Below, in pieces: positions 1-11,689 of a stretch of 64,000 nucleotides of DNA. Within the stretch, counting starts at the first letter, position 1; every line of letters starts with the position of its first letter. This DNA is from Zanthoxylum bungeanum. Its lineage: Eukaryota > Streptophyta > Magnoliopsida > Sapindales > Rutaceae. The stretch spans positions 1-64,000 of the forward strand of contig SKCR01033653.1 in NCBI GenBank assembly GCA_019454045.1, written 5' to 3'. A model generated the notes under the pieces. That model was not told where the DNA came from and did no database searches. It worked only from the letters and a program-made list of their open reading frames with translations. A program made the position numbers and the translations under genes.

Positions 1-786
1 AAGTTACTCTATTCTATAGAGAGACCTCTCGGGCCTGAGCCCGGACTTAAGCGACCAATTAATCATGAGCTTTGGAAGACTCATCCAGATGATAACTTTA
101 CTGCTCAATCCGTCATGCTTGCTGCAATGACTCCTCAATTCCGTTGTCAGAACAAATGATTGGATCCTTATAACATGATGTTGAAATTGAAGGATCTTCA
201 TAGATCTAACCTTAGATATTTGAAGTATGAATTGTAAAAGAAGCTCTTTCGCTCGCGTATTTCAGAGGGTACATCTGGCGAACACTATGTGTCATACATG
301 ATTGCTGACATTGAACAGCTAGGTCAGTTGAGCATTACCTTCGAGGCCGAGACTTCTGTAGATTTGATCTTACAGTCTCTGCCCGACTGCTGGGGCGGGT
401 TCATCATGAACTACAATATGATGAACCGAGAAAAGACTCTTGGAGAGTTAATGACGATGTTGAAAGAAGCAGAGCCAGAGCTTCTGAAGGGCAAGAAGCG
501 CAAGGCGCATCTTACTTCGACATCCCAGAAGGCCAAGGGTTCGCCGAAGGCTTCTGGAGGTGTGAAGAAAAAGAAGAAAAATGGCAAGGCAAAATCATCA
601 AAGTCTTCTGGGAAGACTAAGGACAAATCCCAAGATGTATGCCTACACTGTGGCAAACGGGGTCACTGGAAGCGTGACCGTCGTGAGTACAAGGCAGACT
701 TGAAGGAAGCGAGGGTGGGCAAGGCTCCGGCCTCAGATATGTTTGTTATTGAAATAAACATGTCCACTACTAGTTTTAAAAATTAG
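1..786 (+). pseudogene. Copia A1 gag remnant
   Basis: Gag polyprotein piece: the nucleocapsid-forming protein that packages element RNA. The frame reads from base 1 with stops near 157 and 235, then stays open from 289 to 786. The open part has the typical Copia Gag helix region (QSLPDCWGGFIMNYN, near residues 30-45 of the 289 frame), a Lys/Ser-rich linker and one zinc knuckle (CLHCGKRGHWKRDR) near residues 118-131. The knuckle is CX2CX4H with the last Cys replaced by Arg, so metal binding is probably lost. The first part of Gag is beyond the window edge. Confidence 0.8.
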
Positions 787-1290
787 ATTTTTTATTATGG
801 ATGTGGTACTTACATATGTACTGATGTGCAGGATCTGCAGATTAGCAGGAGACTGGCTTCATGAGAGATCGACCTCCGAGTCGGAAATGGGACTAGAGTC
901 ACCGTTTTGGCCGTTGGCACCTATGTTTTGAATCTTCCCTCGGGGCATGTACTTAGCTTAGAGGACTATTAATTTGTACCTAGTTTGACTAGAAACATCA
1001 ATTCTGTATCTAGTTTAACCCGATGCGGGTATACCTTTGTATTCCAGAACACTAGGTGTTTTGTATATAAAGATGATATTTTGATATGTACAACAGATGT
1101 TAATAATTGTCTTTATATTTTGAATATAAATGAATCTCAAACATATAACATGACAAACAAAAGGCTCAAATTGAGTAAAACAGATGAAACTTATCTGTGG
1201 CATTGTCGTTAGGGACAAATTAACAAGACTCGTATATCCACACTTTCGAAAAGTGGATACTTGGACGGATTTGATCCTAATTCATATGAC
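787..1290 (+). pseudogene. Copia A1 protease-region remnant
   Basis: Between Gag and integrase, short peptides match the Copia aspartic protease region: YGCGTYICTDVQDLQ (where the active-site Asp-Ser/Thr-Gly would lie, here degraded), then RVGNGTRVTVLAVGTY and an FVPSLTRNINSVS-like stretch. Stops interrupt them. A piece reading ETYLWHCR at 1187-1210 marks the start of the integrase zinc-binding region, and the frame ends in a stop right after it. The assignment rests on order and on similarity to the protease of element C (29183-29545). Confidence 0.6.
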
Positions 1291-1292
1291 GT

Positions 1293-2176
1293 TTGCGAAT
1301 CTTATTATTAGGTAAAATTCCTAAAACACCTTTTAGTGGTAAGGGTGTACGTGCCACCGAGCTGTTAGCCCTCGTTCATAGTGACGTATGCGGGCCCATG
1401 TCTAGCCAGACTAGATGTGGATATGAATACTTCGTAACCTTTACGGATGATGCATTGCGTTATGGTTATGTGTATCTTATGACACACAAGTCGGAAACTT
1501 TTGAGAAATTCAAAGAGTTTCGACACGAAGTAGAAAACAGACTGGCAAAAGTATTAAAACATTGCGGTCAGACCGTGGTGGAGAATACTTAAGCAATGAG
1601 TTTTAAAATTACTTGAAAGAGTATGGTATTCTTTCACAGTGGACTCCTCTCGGAACACCTCAATTGAATGGTGTGTCCGAACAGAGAAACTGAACTTTGT
1701 TGGACATGGTAAGGTCAATGATGAATCGTACTGAGCTACCAATTTCCTTCTGAGGATACGCATTAAATAGTGCAATACTTATTTTGAATAAGGTTTCGTC
1801 AAAGTCTGTTGGACAGACTCCATATGAAATATGGACAGAAAAGAAACCAGGTTTCTCATTCCTGAAGATTTGGGAATGCTGGGCATATGTTAAACGTTTG
1901 GATGGTACCAAACTTGAACCCAAATCGGATAAGTGCCTATTTGTAGGTTATCATAGGGAAACCAAAAGATATTACTTCTACAACCCACAAGAGAACAAAA
2001 TATTGGTTGCTCTTCATGCAGTTTTACTTGAAAAGGAATTCATAGATGCAGTGATAAGTGAGAGGAAATTAGAACTCGAGGAAAATCAGAGTGATACTGT
2101 TCCTGGCATCGACCTCTTCACGGAACACAAACAGTTCATCAGGGATGAGACTGTTCCACAATCTTCTAATACATAA
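1293..2176 (+). pseudogene. Copia A1 integrase remnant
   Basis: Integrase inserts the cDNA copy into the chromosome. The 1293-1592 frame has the linker after the HHCC zinc finger (GKIPKTPFSGKGVRATELL) and the start of the catalytic core (LVHSDVCGPM, with the first acidic residue; YFVTFTDDALRYGYVYLM with the second). A frameshift or stop follows at about 1590. The 1784-2176 frame continues with the C-terminal part (TPYEIWTEKKPGFSFLKIWEC, then LFVGYHRETKRYYFYNP). The third catalytic acid falls in the broken stretch between the two frames. Element C carries the same architecture at 27977-29107. Confidence 0.85.
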
Positions 2177-2229
2177 GAACCACGTAGGTCGGAGAGAGTC
2201 AGAAAACAACCTGAGAGGTATGGGTTCTG

Positions 2230-3830
2230 ATCTCACCTCATGTAGATATTAATCTTATTGAGGAAGATGAACATGCTACGTATGAGGAAGCGATACAAGG
2301 TATCGACTCCACTTTATGGCAAAAGGCCATGAAGTTTGAAATGGATTCCATGTATACCAGCCAAGTTTGGACACTGGTTGATGCACAAGAAGGCATTAAG
2401 CCTATTGGTTGTAAATGGGTCTTCAAGAAGAAAACAGACATGGATGGCAACATACAAACGTATAAATCTAAGTTTGTAGCGAAAGGGTATCGTTAACGAC
2501 ATGGTGTCGATTACGACGAGACTTTTTCACCTGTTGCCATGATTAAATCCATTCGGATAATGTTTGCTATTGCTGCATATTTCGATTATGAAATATGACA
2601 GATGGACGTCAAAACCTCTTTTCTTAACGAAAACCTTTTGGAGGATGTTTATATGCAATAGCCTGATGGTTTTGTCGTGCCAAAACATGCAAACAAGATT
2701 TACAAGTTAAATCGATCCATTTATGGATTGAAGCAAACATCGCGTTCTTGGAACCAACATTTTGATGAGATCATAAAAGAATATGGTTTCATTCAAAATG
2801 AAGATGATTTTTGTGTATATAAGAAGGTTAGTGGGAGCACACTGACATTCATTGTCCTATAAGTTGATGATTTATTGCTTATTGGTAATAACATTCCCAT
2901 GCTACAATCGGTGAAAGCTTGGATTTCATTAAAATTCTCCATGAAAGACCTGGAATAAACAGCCTTTATTCTGGGAATAAAAATCTACCGGGATAGATCT
3001 AGAAAACTGCTTGGACTCTCCCAGAGCTCGTACATTGACAAAGTGTTGAAGAGATTTAACATGGATCAGTCCAAAGGGGCTGCTTCCAGTGTCACATGAC
3101 GTCTCTCTATCTAAGGACATGTGTCCTAAAACTCAAGATGAGAGAGATACAATGAGTCGGATCCTGTATGCTTCAGCAGTCGAATCGATCATGTATGCCA
3201 TGATATGTATGTGACCTGATGTCTCGTATGATTTGAGCATGTGCAGTCGCTATCAGGCTGATCCAGGTGATGGTCACTGGATTGTTGTTAAGAACATCCT
3301 TAAGTATCTTAGATGAACTAAGGATACTTTCTTAGTCTATGGAGATGGAGAACTTGAGGTGACTGGGTTCACCGATGCAAGTTTCCAAACCGATAAAGAC
3401 GATTGTAAGTCGCAATCGGGGTACATATTTTGTTTGAACAACGGAATAGTGAGCTGGAAATCTTTCAAGCAAGAGACTATTGCTGATTCAACAACAGAAG
3501 CAGAATACATTGCTACGGCTGAGGCAGGAAAAGAAGTAGTTTGGATCCGTAAATTCCTAATTGGATTCAGAGTAGTTCCATAAACAGCTGAGCCCGTACC
3601 TTTGTATTATGACAATAACGGGGCTATAACATAGACTAAGGAACTGCGGTCTCATCAACGGTCCAAGCATGTACTTCGACATTTCCATCTGATTCGTGAG
3701 ATCAGACATTGTGGCGATGTGAAGATTGAGAAGATCAGATCAGATGACGAAATTACAGATCAACTGACAAAAGCTATTTCTCAGTAAAAGTTTGAGTGAC
3801 ACATGCATAGTTTATGTGTTAGATACTTGA
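2230..3830 (+). pseudogene. Copia A1 reverse transcriptase and RNase H remnant
   Basis: This stretch would copy element RNA to DNA and degrade the RNA strand. Recognisable RT peptides are EGIKPIGCKWVFKKK (2390-2430), QMDVKTSF-like sequence near 2600, and YKLNRSIYGLKQTSRSWNQHF (2701-2763). The YVDD catalytic box is broken: the Tyr codon is a stop (TAA at 2860-2862) directly before VDDLLLIGNN. RNase H follows in the frame at 3359-3583: TGFTDASFQTDKDDCKSQSG, and ADSTTEAEYIATAEA with its conserved acids. Then comes the usual YYDNNGAI and SKHV region to about 3790. Several stops and frameshifts are present. Confidence 0.88.
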
Positions 3831-3858
3831 GTGATTGGCTATGAGCCAAGTGGGAGAT

Positions 3859-5699
3859 TGTTGGACAATTATGACCCATAGCATCAATATTTGTAAAAGA
3901 CATGGTGTTTTGTACAAATTAACTATGTGACATAGGAAATTGCTATTTTATTATTTTGTAATTGAATTACTTGGATATATAAATGATAAAAGTCCATATG
4001 GTTAAACTAGATTAATAAGATATGAGACAATATTAATCCACAAATGATTTGATCATTAAATGTCCCTAGTCGTAGTATTATCGAGACTGGACATCGATAA
4101 TGCGGAATATATTAGTATTACACTTGTTCGCGTTATGGAAGCTTAACAACATAGTTCTCATATATTTAAGTATTGGATACTTATGCAAGTGTGATAAGAG
4201 GTTCTGTTAGCCGTTGGACCGGGAACAGCTTCGCTCTGGATAGACCCCTCGGAGTCCCATTGGTAGTATGACTATATGTCTATGGGAATCTGAATCAGGG
4301 TAGGTGTATGTGATCTTTAACCTGATACTTGCATCACTAATACTTGCGACAATCAGTTTGCTTTGGTTTTGGTCGTCCGGAGCTTTAACAGGTTTTCTGT
4401 ACGCCTCTGCTGGGTTTACTAAGAATCGTAGTGTATTGGACGTGATGCCAAGATGGGAGTATCACTTCAGTCATATGGAGATGATGGTCACATAGGATAC
4501 GGTACTGGTACTCGTAAATGCTGCAGCTATCTGGATAATATGATTAGGTCATGATTATCCGATTACAGATACTAGTTACATGTGATCCGATATATGCTTC
4601 GTACATGGCAGGCATAATTCCAGCCCTAGGCCTAGCATGTGACATCCGATAATGGATCGTATTACGCAATACTTTGTATACTACGCCTGATACATATTAT
4701 ATATTCCTCGTTGAATATTTCTGGAGAATTGGGTAGGTACGGTGCTTTGCTAAAAGCCAACAATGTCTTGTAAATTGGTGAGAACATGGCACGAGATACG
4801 CACATGTCGGATAGTCCGACAACCGTATTTACTGCCAACATATCCATGAATCTCTTGGGTCACTTCCTAAAGATTCACCAATGACATTTGACTTGAAAAT
4901 AATTAATCTAGGATTAATTAAGAGAGAAAATTAATCTGGGATTAATTGCCGTAAGAATTTATCTGGGAATAAATTCGTCTAGAAGAGAGAACGCGATTAA
5001 TTTTTAATTAATCAATTAAATAAATTTAATAGTTAAATTGGATTTTTCTATTTAATTTATTTATTTGGGCTAAAATAATATATTGGATATATTAATTGAA
5101 ATTGGATTTCAATACGGAATTAAAATTGGATTTTAATTCGAGTGAACAAATTAATTTGGAATTAATTCATAATCAACTTTCGTAATAATTTTGCTAGGCA
5201 TTATTATTTAATTAAATTGGATTTAATTACGTCGCGACGGAAAATTCGTTTAATCGGATTAAACGAACCCGGGCCCAAAGTGTGTTGTGTAAGCCAACTA
5301 AATTTTGAATTTAAAGTGGTGGGACCCACTTTACTTACATCAACATTTTGACATGTGATGGAAGTAGTTGGAATAGTGAATTGGATTCATTAAACTCACA
5401 CACCAACCAAATCAACACAACTATTCACTCATCTTCTCTCTTCCCTCTCTTGGCCGAACCATCTCCTTCTTGTTCTTGAATTTTTGTTGCAAAAATTCAT
5501 CAAGCTAAGGAGTTAAATCAAGGTGATAGGGAAACTCACCCAAGAGTTTAGAACTCAACACAAATCTTGGAGCTTCTACATCCATTGGAAATTTTTGAAA
5601 TTCCTCAACCGATCAATGTGAGTATTTCCGCTACTTTCACTTGATAATTCACACTTTAATCTTGTTAGAGATCCTTGACATGTGTAGGACATACTAACA
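3859..5699 (+). repeat. 3' LTR of Copia A1
   Basis: Starts TGTTGGACAATTATGACCC directly after the purine-rich GTGGGAGAT and ends ACATACTAACA; TG and CA termini fit an LTR of about 1.84 kb. The start and middle match the 3' LTR of copy A2 (23979-25960). The middle (about 4890-5240) holds short AT repeats with ATTAATCTGGGATTAATT as core. The end corresponds to the A2 end: both have CAACCGATC(A/G)ATGTGAGTATT upstream of the terminus. Confidence 0.85.
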
Positions 5700-5716
5700 A
5701 ACTCACTGTAAGTTGT

Positions 5717-6728
5717 TGTAACATCCATAATCCGGGAGATGCTACCAGTAGGGAATAGGTCATACTATCCCCTTCAGCCTCTGACTATCTCATATAGTGT
5801 ACTCATTAGTACTACATATCACAACTCTGATAATAAACACATTAACACATTTCAATAACTTATTCAATACAGTGCATGACATACATCTTTTACTTTAACA
5901 CTGAAAATACTAAAACTCTATACAAACTCTGATGGACTCTTAATCTATTCATTTTTTTTCTTTAATCCAATACTCAAGATTCCTAAATTTTGGATATTTC
6001 ATCATACCATATAATTCTTTGTTTACTAAACAATTAAAAGTATCCCATAACTTGCCAATTTCTCTAACATGGCATCAAACTCTTAAAATTTAAAAATCCA
6101 AGTTTTGGGTCAAGTGGGTCTTACATTTTTTCTTGTTGTTTCCTTCATCTTCCAAGTTTCCCATGATTGCTAAGTATTTTCTCTATTTCTTCTTTCCTCT
6201 TCTTTTTTTCTTATTTTCCTTCTCTTCTTATTCTTCTTCATCTTCTTCTTTTCCTTCTTCTTTCTCTCTTCCCATTGTTATACGTTTTTTTTTTCTCATT
6301 TCTCTCTAAATTTAGGGTTGTACAAATAGTTCCCCTTTTATACTAGGGGCTATTTGTAATTTACATTAATAAAGAAAAGTGTAGAAAATTGAGGAGGTTT
6401 GAGATTTTTGTAGATAGTATGCGGCACTATTCACCCAGATTTTTGACTTGTGTTTCTGATCTTTTTCTTTAATGTGGAAGTTGTAGATATCGATCTCAGC
6501 TTTCCGACGATATAAAATTCATAAAAATCAGAGTTCGTATGAGAAAGTTATGGCCCAAATATCATGGGCTGTCCGGAGTGGAATATTATACAGTTTCGTA
6601 TCGGAATTTTGAGAAATTCACCAATTGTCCCTAAAGTCATCCCACGAATGTATATGTGCTCAAACATAATTTATATTATGTAATACTCATCTCATGATGT
6701 AACATTAGTCGGATTTCCGGTCGTTACA
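5717..6728 (-). repeat. Gypsy solo LTR with 5-bp target duplication
   Basis: A 1012-bp unit with ends TGTAACATCC and GGTCGTTACA, flanked on both sides by GTTGT (5712-5716 and 6729-6733). No internal region accompanies it, so it is a solo LTR, which arises by LTR-LTR recombination. Read on the minus strand it begins TGTAACGACCGG, as in Tekay/Del-type chromovirus LTRs. It resembles the LTR at 12157-14723 in both ends, in the pyrimidine-rich tract (6130-6280) and in the AGTTATGGCCCAAATA motif near 6546. It lies within the 5' LTR of element B. Confidence 0.88.
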
Positions 6729-7068
6729 GTTGTGGTCTCAACTTAGTGGAAATCTTCGAGCGTGGCTTGGTGAAGTGGACGTAGGCATTGTTGGCTGAAC
6801 CACTTTAAATCATTGGTGTTATTTTCTCTATCCCTAAAATTTTTACTTATTTTAAGTTTTATTTTATATATGCTTATTGTTTAGAAACTTGCTCTTAGGT
6901 GTTATATTGTAATTGAGAAAATTAACCTAAGCTTAATTGGTAAAGTTACAAGCTTTGTAGCATAAAATCGACAAAGATTTTAATTTCGCATATTTAGGTC
7001 ATTACCCAATCCACCCCCTAATGGGTATATAGAGTTGTGTTTGTTGTGTACTTGTAGGTAATTTCATT

Positions 7069-7080
7069 TGGTATCAGAGC
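7069..7080 (+). other. Primer binding site, initiator tRNA-Met type
   Basis: TGGTATCAGAGC is the standard plant Copia primer site complementary to the 3' end of initiator tRNA-Met. It lies 2 bases after the 5' LTR end (TTTCA at 7066) of element B. Confidence 0.9.
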
Positions 7081-7121
7081 GAGGTGTTCTCAACAAAGAT
7101 TTAACCATCCGAGAATACATC

Positions 7122-8806
7122 ATGGTCTCTACAAGCAACTCATCAAATCTTGCCAAATGATTTTCAACCATTAGACCTCCCTTTTACACCGGAACCGACT
7201 ATAATTATGGGAAGATGAAGATGTTGAACTAATTTTTTTATCGTTGATGTGCAATCCTTCAAAGTGATCACACAAGGTACAAAAATGCCAATGATGCAAG
7301 ATAGCAATGGTGTAGAGATTCTTAAGTCACATTTTGAATGGACAAATGAGGAATACTTTCAATCCTCCTTAAATGATAAGACACTCAACCATCTACTTTG
7401 TGCAATTGATCGTAGTCAATCCAAAATTTGAAAATGCATATGAATTATGAAAGTCTTTGGAAATAGTCAATGAGGGCACGAGCCAACTGAAGGAGTCAAA
7501 AATCAACCGGTTCATGTGCGATTTAGATAGCTTCAAAATGGAAGCTGGTGAAGAAATTGAGCAAATGATTTCGAGGTTTACAATGATTTGCTCTAGGGAA
7601 AAGCATTGACCCTAACAATCAAGTGAAGAAAATTCTTAGGTCACTCCCTAAAGAATATAGATTATGAACATCTTCTATCAAAGAATCAAATAATTTCAAC
7701 TATTTGAAATTGTAAGATTTGGTTGGCAAATAGTTGGAATATGAGATGGAACTTAAGATGTACAAAAAGGAAGAAAATTAGAGTAGAGGAAGAAAGAATC
7801 TAGCTCTAAAAGCAAGAAGATGAGATGATGCTAGCTCTAGTGATAAAGAAGAAGATAGTGATGATGGGTTGGCACATATGACCAATAAGTTCAAGAAGTT
7901 CCTCAAATCCAAAAAATATAAAGAGAAATCTTTGATGGATGAGTAGAAAAATCAAAATTGACCACGGAAGCATAAGAAATATAAGATTATTTGCTATGCG
8001 TGTGAAAAATCAGGTCATTTAGTTGCTGATTTCCTTATGAAAAGATTCAAATAAAAATTCAAGAAGAAAACACTGAAAGAAACTTGGAGCGATAACGACT
8101 CTAGCTCATCCGAGGAGGAAGTTGAAGAGAGAACAAATCTCACTTTTATGACCATTGACGATCTAGATGAAAGCCATGATGAAAAGGTACATGACTCTCT
8201 TGAATATAATGAATTGTTTGATGCTTTTAATGAATTACATGAGTTATATGAATTGCTTAAGAAGAAACATAAATTGATTAAAAATAAACATTCATTACTA
8301 TTAAATGATCATGCATTAATTATTGAGAAAAATGAAATGCATGAGAAAGAAATCGCATGGTTAAGAGATGAACAACTAAAAATTGAAAAGAACATATCTA
8401 GCATGTCATCCAGCTCAAATACATGTGATTGCAAATCTATTATGAATGAAAAAATTGCATTGAATACAAAGATTGTAGATTTGTATAACATTGTAGCAAA
8501 ATTCACTTTGGGAGAGAAAAACTTCAATATATTAATTGGATCCCAAAAATGTGCTTTTAAAAAGGAAGGATTAGGATGTAGGCTTACATTAAAATAAAAT
8601 TTTTGAACAACTATTTTGTAAAGACATCCAATTCTCATGCAAATGTTGCTATTAATGAAAATATCACATGTCATGCATGCAATAAGAAATGACACATAAT
8701 ATTTGAGTGCATGAACAAGAATGTGAATGAAAATGCATGGATTCCCCAAGGAATAAAAATTAACCCCCATGGACCCAAAAAAGGTTGGGTACTAAATTAC
8801 AATTAA
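7122..8806 (+). pseudogene. Sirevirus-like gag remnant
   Basis: Decayed Gag. The start ATG at 7122 lies about 40 bases after the primer site, and stops interrupt the N-terminal half. An open piece at 7249-7431 contains the FEWTNEEYFQSSLNDKTLN stretch typical of this Gag type. A first zinc knuckle reads CYACEKSGHLVADF near 7990 (last Cys lost). The 8148-8597 frame (149 codons) is a Lys/Glu-rich coiled coil, a hallmark of Sirevirus Gag. A second knuckle near 8670 (CHACNKK, stop, HIIFEC) is broken by a stop. The GPKKGWV peptide near 8770 matches the usual Gag-protease junction, after which the polymerase is absent. Confidence 0.75.
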
Positions 8807-9643
8807 ACAATTTTATAAGAGGAGCTTTGGGAATGGATCCTAATAAGAAATGCGAAATGATCACAAAGACTCAAAAGAGATGAGGAAATAGCTCAATAAT
8901 AAAAATATTAAATACAATCTTAAAAAATAAATGAGTTCGAATTTTGGTGGATTGTCACTAAGCGACAACGGTAAAAAGTAAAATTCGTGATTATGGAAAC
9001 ATCGCTACCGTTTCCTCCAACTTATATAAATATGCTTATTTCAATTGATATGAATTGGACTAAAATTCGAAGCATACTAGTGACTAGGCAAATTATATTA
9101 CAATTGATTCTCATTTGGTATCATCTTATGCTTAATCATAATTATTAATCTCTTTTAATATCAATTGGTATCACATAAGGCTAAATGGTTTTTATGATAT
9201 TTGTGATTATTTTGATTTATTAGCATTGAATATGCCTTGCCATTGGGTATTATTGGTTGAAAATGGAATGCATGGATTTGATTTAATTTGAGTGATTTTG
9301 ATGATCTATGCATGATTTTTTAATTGGTTGGCAAAAAGGATAAAATACTAAGTGTACGTGTTAATGAATTTTCATATGTTTATTGCACATCTACTCATAA
9401 AGCTTAATTATTGTTTCTCCATTCTTTTTGATAATGTCAATGGGGGCAGAAATCATCGAAATGAGATTAAAACTTGTGTTACCCTCACCCTTGTATTAAA
9501 GGGGAGAAAATTTGTACTAATATGTTTTTCTAAGTTTTATAGAGTTATTGAAGACATACATTGAGGGGGAGCAAGATCGTCAACAACTTTGACTCTCAAA
9601 GCTTCACAAGTTTTAAGGTTTGCCATCATCAAAATGGGGAGAT
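8807..9643 (+). other. Element B 3' untranslated region and polypurine tract
   Basis: AT-rich sequence without coding potential that directly follows the gag remnant, so the polymerase was deleted around 8800. It ends with the Sirevirus-type signal: TTGAGGGGGAGCAAG near 9560 and CATCATCAAAATGGGGAGAT just before the 3' LTR at 9644. Confidence 0.65.
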
Positions 9644-9660
9644 TGTTAGCGATATATTCT

Positions 9661-10582
9661 CAAGATGGGTTATATCATCTGTCACTTAAAGACAGACCAT
9701 ATAGGCGGTGTCATATTATGTCAAATGAATAAAATCAGCCATTAAGGCGGTATCAACTTTAATCCATATTATTAAGTTACAATTTCCATATTATAATTTA
9801 AGTGAGATTAATCTACCTTATCATATTAAAGGTTTCACCATTCCCCAGCTGAAATTAACTATAAAACATAAAAGAAAGTAAAAACATACAAACTATTATT
9901 ACTAAAAATAAAAATACATAATTAAAATAAAAAATAAACACACAAGATATAATCCTCAAGTTCCTTAATAGAAACCTCAAGGAAAGTATGAAATTTACAA
10001 ATGAAATCAAGCTCTATTTATAAGTAAAATTTTGCCTCTACCAATTTCTCCACAAATTTCTCCAACAAACATGGCACCAAGCATGTTTGGTGGAAGTTTG
10101 ACAATTGTAAATTGTCATTTTCCAATTTTTTTTTTTTTTTTTGATAATGACTTTAATAATTACACATAACACACTTTGAATTTCTCATCAATTTCGGTTT
10201 TGAAAACTTCAGAATTCGAAATTCCTTTGAACATCAAGGTTGTAGATCTTTAAGTCTTCTTTCATCTGGAACTTGAATCATCTCAATCCGATATCGGAGT
10301 AAAACGTTATGGCCGAAATACGAAAATTGCGTAAAGTTGAAATTTCCGAAATTGTACTTCGTTAGAACGTCATTTCCAGTTTCCAACCTCCAAAATCCAA
10401 ATGTCAAGTCCAATTTTTGCCCTTATTTATTCCACATTTAGTCCTAATTGATTCCATTGAGTCCCGATTTTATTTTATCTGTAAAATACACAAAAACAAA
10501 TCAAAACATTCATGAAACTTGGAAACTGTACAAAATATTAAGACAAATGAGCGGTAAATATTGATATATTTTCCGCTCATCA
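9661..10582 (-). repeat. Diverged Athila-like LTR remnant
   Basis: Read on the plus strand, this piece keeps the order of the minus-strand LTRs at 52536 and 58425. First come CCATATAGGCGGT and GCCATTAAGGCGGTATC units, then a GTTTCACCATTCCCCAGCTG block, an AAAGTAAAAAC-rich part and CTCTATTTATAA. It ends CCGCTCATCA, where the others have CCACTCATCA. The LTR start is missing; the piece abuts the stub of the Sirevirus 3' LTR. It is an older relative of the family that carries the LOG gene, though sequence identity is low outside these blocks. Confidence 0.5.
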
Positions 10583-11331
10583 AAACTCACTGGTCAGACA
10601 TATCACATAGCATATTTCAGATACATCAAATTTTAACAAATGACTCGTACATCGAGATACATTATTATCATTTTACACATCAATAACATAACTCTAACTT
10701 ACTATTTATATCTATACAGTTATAACAAAAAGTTTCTGTGCATACTCTTACCAAATTACCCAAACACGTGGCGGTAACCATCCCATCACTGCTCCAATTA
10801 CATGCTTATAGTATCACTAAAAACACACACAATGCCTTCTATAATTTCGGCCATGCACCCAACACACACATACACAATATTCTAACCACTATCATACTGC
10901 CATACATACAAAAAATATGGGCTACATATGAGTTCATATTTATTAAATAAAATAATAATATAAGTATAGGTCACATGCTAAAATTGTATTAAAATCTCCA
11001 AATAGTATAAAATTTCCAATGAAATCACTGTTTATGACGTATTTCTGCTCCAAATTTGAGACAATTCATTTTATGGTTGTAGGGTTATGTCTAAGATGCC
11101 ACTGAAATCATTGAAATCGGATATTGGTAGCTCAAGTTATGGCCGAAATATTAAAGGATATTAATTACAAGATAAAATTTAAAAGTACCGCAAAACTGAA
11201 AAATGTTATTCTGCGATCTCGGAATAATTTATACAAATATTGAACGTGCTAATAATGCATGATTAGAAACTAAATTATATCTCATAAATGCATGAGGAGA
11301 TTCATGATTAAGTCATGGTAACCGAGGTGTT
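10583..11331 (-). repeat. Gypsy LTR remnant, Tekay-like
   Basis: No gene. The stretch has AACTCACTGGTCAG at its left, similar to the CCACTCACTGGTTTGG block in the LTR at 12157-14723. It carries the AGTTATGGCCGAAATA motif near 11135 and ends GGTAACCGAGGTGTTATA, close to the CTACCGGTCATTACA end of the other LTR. It appears to be a left-truncated LTR. The assignment is by these short blocks only. Confidence 0.4.
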
Positions 11332-11363
11332 ATAAATTTAGAGATGAATTTTTCAAAATTCGA

Positions 11364-11579
11364 CCCGTTTGCGAACCTAGGTGGGTTAAGTTAAATGTTG
11401 ATGGGGACTGTAGAGATAATCCTGGTAGTTGTGGGGTTAGGGGTGTTATCAAAAATGGCAAGGGGAGTGTCGTTGGAGCTTTTTCCACTCAATTTGGCAT
11501 TGGTACTAATAATGAGACAGAACTCCATACGGTTAGTAGTGTACGGTGTGGTACCTTTGGGACTTCTAGGAAGAGTTGA
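11364..11579 (+). pseudogene. RNase H-like (RVT_3 type) fragment, LINE-derived
   Basis: A plus-strand frame beginning at about 11364 translates to a WVKLNVDGDCRDNPGSCG start, then a GVIKNGKGSVVGAF strand, then NNETELHTV, and ends at TGA 11577. The VDG aspartate and the ETEL glutamate correspond to the first two acids of the RNase H active site. The N-terminal half of the plant reverse-transcriptase-like RNase H family (found at the end of many plant LINEs) shows this pattern: NVDGA, RGNPG, GGVIRD. Only about 70 codons remain; the last acidic motifs are absent. No RT region adjoins it. Confidence 0.65.
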
Positions 11580-11689
11580 TTAGGGTGCTCTTGAAGGTGA
11601 AAAATGAGCCGACAGAAGATTTGTGAATTTCGTTTGCAAGGAATTCTCTGTTTCGATAGTATGGATGTGCCACGGCTTAGAGTTCAGTG

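Larger units (their letters stand above)
1..5699 (+). mobile_element. Ty1/Copia LTR retrotransposon, copy A1 (5'-truncated by window edge)
   Basis: Remains of a Copia element on the plus strand, with domains in Copia order: Gag with zinc knuckle, protease, integrase, reverse transcriptase, RNase H, then the polypurine stretch AAGTGGGAGAT and a 3' LTR from 3859 to 5699. The 5' LTR lies left of the window. Every domain has in-frame stops or frameshifts, so the copy is dead. A second, more decayed member of the same family (A2) lies at 17113-25960; the two LTRs share their first bases (TGTTGGA, then ATTATGACCCATAGC) and the AT-rich middle. The right edge is followed by AACTC, a candidate target duplication whose left partner is outside the window. 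The element sits in the 5' LTR of a Sirevirus-like element. Confidence 0.9.
5700..9660 (+). mobile_element. Sirevirus-like Copia deletion derivative (element B)
   Basis: The end of a 5' LTR (5700-7066, interrupted by a solo LTR at 5717-6728) is followed by a primer site for initiator tRNA-Met, a decayed gag, then directly 3' untranslated sequence and a Sirevirus-type purine tract. That tract, with the bases just before it, reads CATCATCAAAATGGGGAGAT, and the 3' LTR start TGTTAGCGATATA follows at 9644. Protease, integrase and RT are missing. The LTR text (GTGGTCTCAACTTAGTGG, later GAACCACTTTAAATC) also fits Sireviruses. The 5' LTR was cut by the A1 insertion; the 3' LTR is cut after about 15-20 bases by other LTR sequence. 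Confidence 0.75.
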
